From contig JAYEJB010000019.1 in assembly GCA_034716415.1 (NCBI GenBank), positions 1-17,618 on the forward strand: a stretch of 17,618 bases of DNA, in the 5' to 3' direction. The notes beneath the pieces were generated by a model. It saw nothing but the letters and a program-made list of their open reading frames with translations, had not been told where the DNA came from and did no database searches. A program made the translations under genes and the position numbers. Shown piece after piece: positions 15,076-17,618 of this stretch. This stretch comes from JAYEJB01 sp034716415. Its GTDB lineage: Bacteria; Patescibacteriota; Patescibacteriia; SG8-24. How positions within the stretch are numbered: the first letter of the stretch is position 1; each line of letters opens with the position of its first letter.

Positions 15076-16305
15076 ATGCCTGAAGGGGTCAATTACAGCC
15101 TGAATACCGATGAATACGTCCTACCGGAGCTGAGGGCGTCATTCGCATCCGATGAGTTTCGAACTGCGTTAGATATCATCGCGCATGATTACGACCTAGA
15201 AGGGGAAAGAAAGAAGATGCTGGTGGATATCGTCCGTAGTGCGTATGTCGGACAGATAGCGGATGACGAGATTCCGGATCAAATCATGGGGAAGTTGGAA
15301 ATGACGGTCGGTCAATCGCTTGAGATATACGCTGATATGTATGCCGACGTGCTGGACGATCTCGAGGAACAGCTAGAGGACCAGCACACTCTATACATGA
15401 ACGAGCATCCGGAGGAGTTCCTGCCGCCGAGGCCGGAGAAGCGCGATCCGCATGAGGCGTTGGCTGACGAGGTGGTCGCTAAGAGTGGGGTGTCGCTCGA
15501 TGACGGGCGGATGAGCAAGCGGTTTTACGATATAGTCCTGTCATACATCAAGGATGTGCGTGACGACGCAGAGATGAAGAGGATGTTCACCAAGCCTCTC
15601 AAGACCGGAGGACTAGGATTGGAAGAGGACAAGACCGCGACTATCGTGCTTTTTGCCAAGGAAGCCAAGAATAAGGTCGAAGAGAAAAAGGCGCAGATCA
15701 AAGATGAGCAAGAGGAATACGAGCGACTTCTTCAGGTGGCGAAAGAGCGCAAGCATGAGAGGGCCGAAAAGGCTGGGCGATCTGACTCTGCAGAGGGCGG
15801 TCCGAAGTATAGCAAGGACGACGCAAGGCGCATCTTTGCCGGTTCAACAGAAGAGAGGGAAGCGCTTAAGGGTTACGTCACCAAGTATGCCGCCTCCGGG
15901 GGGCCGGAAGAGTTGGGGGATATCGTGTTGGGACTCGTGGGAGAGGCCGAGGGTGAAAAAGTGGCTGATCCGCTCGCTGTTACCGCCGGTCTGTCCATGA
16001 TGGCTAACAGCGGAAAGCTCGGCGAAGCGCTCGCTGACAAGAAGTTTCGCGAGGCCGTCCTGTCGCGTTTCCCGGAAGACGCGGCGCACCAGGCGCGACA
16101 GAAGATCATGGCTGACCCGCAAAACGAGGCCTCCATGTCCGTCTTCCTGCAAGGTTTCTATCATTGGATCGCTGGCGTGAGCGAAGAAGAGTCCGCCCGA
16201 CTCGGTTTGCGGGTCGTGAAAGCGCTGCAGAAATCCGGGCAGGCGCAGTACGCGCAACTCGTGGCGTTCGACATGGACAACGGCATCTTCGTCTGGGCGA
16301 AATAA
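15076..16305 (+). CDS. Helical cytoplasmic protein of the VirB6-like operon (409 residues)
   Basis: Function not recognised. No signal peptide or membrane helix is present, so it is probably cytoplasmic. In order, there is a helical N-terminal domain (15-105, with ALDIIAHDYDLEGERKK at 31-47), a linker with PPRPEKRDP (117-125), a helical segment at 130-182 (ADE...MSKRFYDIVLSYIKDVRD...GGLGL) that is related to residues 153-205 of the next protein, a long charged coiled-coil-like helix (193-235), a polar linker and a helical C-terminal domain (245-409). It starts only 4 nt after the VirB6-like stop, without a Shine-Dalgarno sequence, so it is probably translationally coupled and in the same operon. 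This suggests a soluble partner of that membrane protein, but the link is inferred from position. The C-terminus ends FVWAK and looks complete. Confidence 0.88.
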   Translation: MPEGVNYSLNTDEYVLPELRASFASDEFRTALDIIAHDYDLEGERKKMLVDIVRSAYVGQIADDEIPDQIMGKLEMTVGQSLEIYADMYADVLDDLEEQLEDQHTLYMNEHPEEFLPPRPEKRDPHEALADEVVAKSGVSLDDGRMSKRFYDIVLSYIKDVRDDAEMKRMFTKPLKTGGLGLEEDKTATIVLFAKEAKNKVEEKKAQIKDEQEEYERLLQVAKERKHERAEKAGRSDSAEGGPKYSKDDARRIFAGSTEEREALKGYVTKYAASGGPEELGDIVLGLVGEAEGEKVADPLAVTAGLSMMANSGKLGEALADKKFREAVLSRFPEDAAHQARQKIMADPQNEASMSVFLQGFYHWIAGVSEEESARLGLRVVKALQKSGQAQYAQLVAFDMDNGIFVWAK

Positions 16306-16336
16306 CACGCCCAGCGGCGCGATGATGCCGAACGAT

Positions 16337-16346
16337 TATCATATAT
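16337..16346 (+). promoter_or_regulatory. AT-rich -10-like box touching the next start codon
   Basis: TATCATATAT directly precedes the ATG at 16347. TATCAT (16337-16342) would be a -10 giving transcription start at about the ATG itself, as in a leaderless message. No -35 is visible (16314-16319 is GCGGCG). It could equally be only an unstructured start region in an operon message. Confidence 0.25.
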
Positions 16347-17618
16347 ATGGCTGACGACCGGATATCATCACTTTTCGACGACGAGCTGGATGACATTCCG
16401 GTTGTTTCGGGTGCGGGCGAGGAGACCCAAGATCCAAGACCCAAGACCCAAGTTCCGGCTGAACCGGTGAGCAGTCCAGGCTTGGATGCGAAGCCGGCCG
16501 CACCGCAATCACCACCGCGACCTGTTGTCTCGAAACCCACACCGACACCACCGAAACCACCGGCCATACCAGCCAGGCCGTCTGTGAAATCGATAGTTTC
16601 AAAGCCTGCCGTAGCTCCGGTGCCGAAACCGGCATCTCCGAAACCACCGCCTGTAACTCCGTCAGCCAAGCCGGCAGACATGGATCTGAAAGGCCAGCTC
16701 GATGAGGATGCCGTGGAGATTCATAAAGTCGAGGAAAAGGAACTTCCGAAGAAGATCGATGTCGAGGGCACGAAGAGTTTCGGGTCCCACGTCATCAGCA
16801 TCGCGGATGAGGCCATGGCGGCGCTCGACCTTTCGGTCGGCGGTGAAGACATGCGTCGGCGTTTCCATACCATCATCGAGGCGTATCTCAAAGATTTGCG
16901 CGACGAACTCGAGACCAAGTCGAAGCTCACCATGTCGAAGCAGAGCGGGGGAATGGGCATGAACGATCAGCAAGCCGACCGGACGATGACTACGCTCAAG
17001 ACCAAGCAGGTCGAGTTCGAGTCGGGTCTGAAGTCCCGTCTGCAGAAAGAGAAGAAGGAATTCGTGTCCAAAGAGGCCGAGAAACAATTGCACGCCCAGG
17101 AAAATTTCGAGAGAAAAGAGAAGGTTGCGCTCGATAGGCAATACGCCAAACTGACGGGTGGTACTCCGCCACCGGAACCACCCAAGGAAGCGCCGAAAGC
17201 AGAGCCACCGCCGAAGGTGATACCGGTCGTGCAGGAGAAGAAAAAAGTAGAACAGCGGGACAGCGGGACAGCGGGACAGCCAGGGGCTGCGGGAGAAGAA
17301 GAGAAAGCTCCGTTGGCTGGTGCGCTGACTGATTTCTTCAAAGGTGATGAGCAGGAAGCGGGAAGCGGGAAGCTGGGGGTTGAGAAAGAGACACAGGACA
17401 CAAGACCTAAGACTCAAGTTCCGGCTGAGCCTGTCGGCAAGCCTGGTTTGGGCGTCAAGCTAGACTTGGATGCAAAGCCATCCAAATCCGAGCCGCCTCC
17501 GGCCTCCAGCGTTCCGCCTCCCGTCCCACCCAAATCTTCTGCACCTCCTGCCTCTCCCCCCACCACATCTTTTCCCGCTTCTCCCCCTTCTGCCCCTTCT
17601 GCCCCTCCTGCCCCTTCT
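16347..17618 (+). CDS. Proline-rich/helical protein, 3' end missing
   Basis: 424 codons are open to the right edge without a stop, so the gene is partial. Function not recognised. An acidic N-terminus (SSLFDDELDDIP, 7-18) is followed by a Pro/Lys/Ala-rich stretch (29-110), a helical domain (115-205), a charged coiled-coil-like helix (206-270), then proline-rich sequence (273-424). Residues 153-205 (ADE...MRRRFHTIIEAYLKDLRD...GGMGM) align without gaps to residues 130-182 of the upstream protein. ETQD-x-RPKTQVPAEPV occurs twice (26-41, 348-363), each time after an acidic F-rich patch. Short tandem DNA repeats (7-9 nt) are embedded in the disordered parts. There is no signal peptide or membrane helix. 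It lies 41 nt after the previous stop, same strand, so the same operon is likely. It may be a cytoplasmic scaffold-like partner; that is inference. Proline-rich composition makes similarity searches unreliable outside 115-270. Confidence 0.85.
   Translation, partial: MADDRISSLFDDELDDIPVVSGAGEETQDPRPKTQVPAEPVSSPGLDAKPAAPQSPPRPVVSKPTPTPPKPPAIPARPSVKSIVSKPAVAPVPKPASPKPPPVTPSAKPADMDLKGQLDEDAVEIHKVEEKELPKKIDVEGTKSFGSHVISIADEAMAALDLSVGGEDMRRRFHTIIEAYLKDLRDELETKSKLTMSKQSGGMGMNDQQADRTMTTLKTKQVEFESGLKSRLQKEKKEFVSKEAEKQLHAQENFERKEKVALDRQYAKLTGGTPPPEPPKEAPKAEPPPKVIPVVQEKKKVEQRDSGTAGQPGAAGEEEKAPLAGALTDFFKGDEQEAGSGKLGVEKETQDTRPKTQVPAEPVGKPGLGVKLDLDAKPSKSEPPPASSVPPPVPPKSSAPPASPPTTSFPASPPSAPSAPPAPS
16425..16452. 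repeat. Four heptanucleotide tandem repeats (ACCCAAG)
   Basis: ACCCAAG, ATCCAAG, ACCCAAG, ACCCAAG occur back to back inside the proline-rich gene. Because the unit is 7 nt, the encoded peptide does not repeat per unit. The same family reappears at 17391-17418. Confidence 0.85.
17252..17280. repeat. Octanucleotide tandem repeat (ACAGCGGG, 3.6 copies)
   Basis: Three perfect ACAGCGGG units plus ACAGC lie in the low-complexity linker of the last gene, encoding QRDSGTAGQ. The unit is not a multiple of three, so copy-number change by one or two units would shift the reading frame. Confidence 0.85.
17354..17374. repeat. Heptanucleotide tandem repeat (GGAAGCG, 3 copies)
   Basis: GGAAGCG, GGAAGCG, GGAAGCT lie in a row in the linker of the last gene, encoding about EAGSGK. 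Three 7-nt units equal 21 nt, so the frame is kept. Confidence 0.8.
17391..17418. repeat. Diverged second array of the ACCCAAG heptad
   Basis: ACACAGG, ACACAAG, ACCTAAG, ACTCAAG are followed by TTCCGGCTGA, the same sequence that follows the first array at 16453. Together with the flanking protein match (ETQD-x-RPKTQVPAEPV), this marks an internal duplication of about 25-50 codons within the gene. Confidence 0.75.
17586..17618. repeat. Nine-nucleotide tandem repeat (CCTTCTGCC) at the window edge
   Basis: CCTTCTGCC, CCTTCTGCC, CCTCCTGCC and CCTTCT run to the right edge, in frame and encoding PSA/PPA units. Similar but looser CCTCCTGCCTCT sequence lies just upstream (about 17543-17554). The array probably continues past the window. 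Confidence 0.8.

Noticed and set aside
16325..16354. Nine-codon leader-like frame overlapping the last gene's start
   Set aside because: Too short, no ribosome site, no amino-acid bias or attenuator structure.
1..17618. Alternative genetic code with UGA read as an amino acid (code 25)
   Set aside because: The giant gene ends with tandem TGA TGA right before a terminator, and no in-frame TGA occurs inside the clear genes.
16425..17618. CRISPR-like array
   Set aside because: The short units are 7-9 nt, contiguous or scattered, with no spacers and no cas genes; they lie in coding sequence.

Overview
The window looks like a piece of a Patescibacteria/CPR-type genome, or another bacterium of similarly reduced style. 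The basis is a VirB6/TrbL-like membrane protein of the kind found in those genomes, small thrombospondin-type-3 proteins, a giant cysteine-rich secreted protein, very tight gene packing, and six observable start codons with no recognisable Shine-Dalgarno sequence. UGA ends one gene and is absent inside the reading frames, so the standard bacterial code applies (not code 25). Base composition is GC-rich, with clear AT-richer patches. The exact lineage cannot be read from this window.

Layout: (1) Positions 1-1831 carry the end of an MFS-like permease gene, then rsmA (16S rRNA dimethyltransferase). (2) Positions 1856-11994 form a transcription unit that seems to start at a good promoter. It holds a membrane-anchored calcium-motif protein and then a 3137-residue secreted protein with about 170 cysteines. 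(3) Positions 11995-12317 are non-coding and hold an intrinsic terminator, a large imperfect inverted repeat, a REP-like pair, one perfect DnaA-box sequence and a possible promoter. (4) Positions 12318-17618 hold a VirB6/TrbL-like polytopic protein with a long soluble tail, a helical 409-residue protein 4 nt downstream, and the start of a proline-rich/helical protein that runs off the window.

How the genes may work together (inference): the VirB6-like protein could be a membrane channel or scaffold subunit of a type IV secretion/pilus-like apparatus. The two downstream soluble proteins share a related helical domain and may be its cytoplasmic partners. The giant disulfide-rich protein and the calcium-motif protein would be the extracellular part. 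No VirB4-type ATPase or pilin gene lies in this window, so an apparatus is not demonstrated.

The least explained points are the giant protein's repeated C-x6-C-x2-[Y/F] motif and mosaic composition, the domain shared by the two consecutive downstream genes, and the clusters of 7-9 nt tandem repeats embedded in the coding sequence of the last gene. No tRNA, rRNA, CRISPR array or transposase gene was seen.
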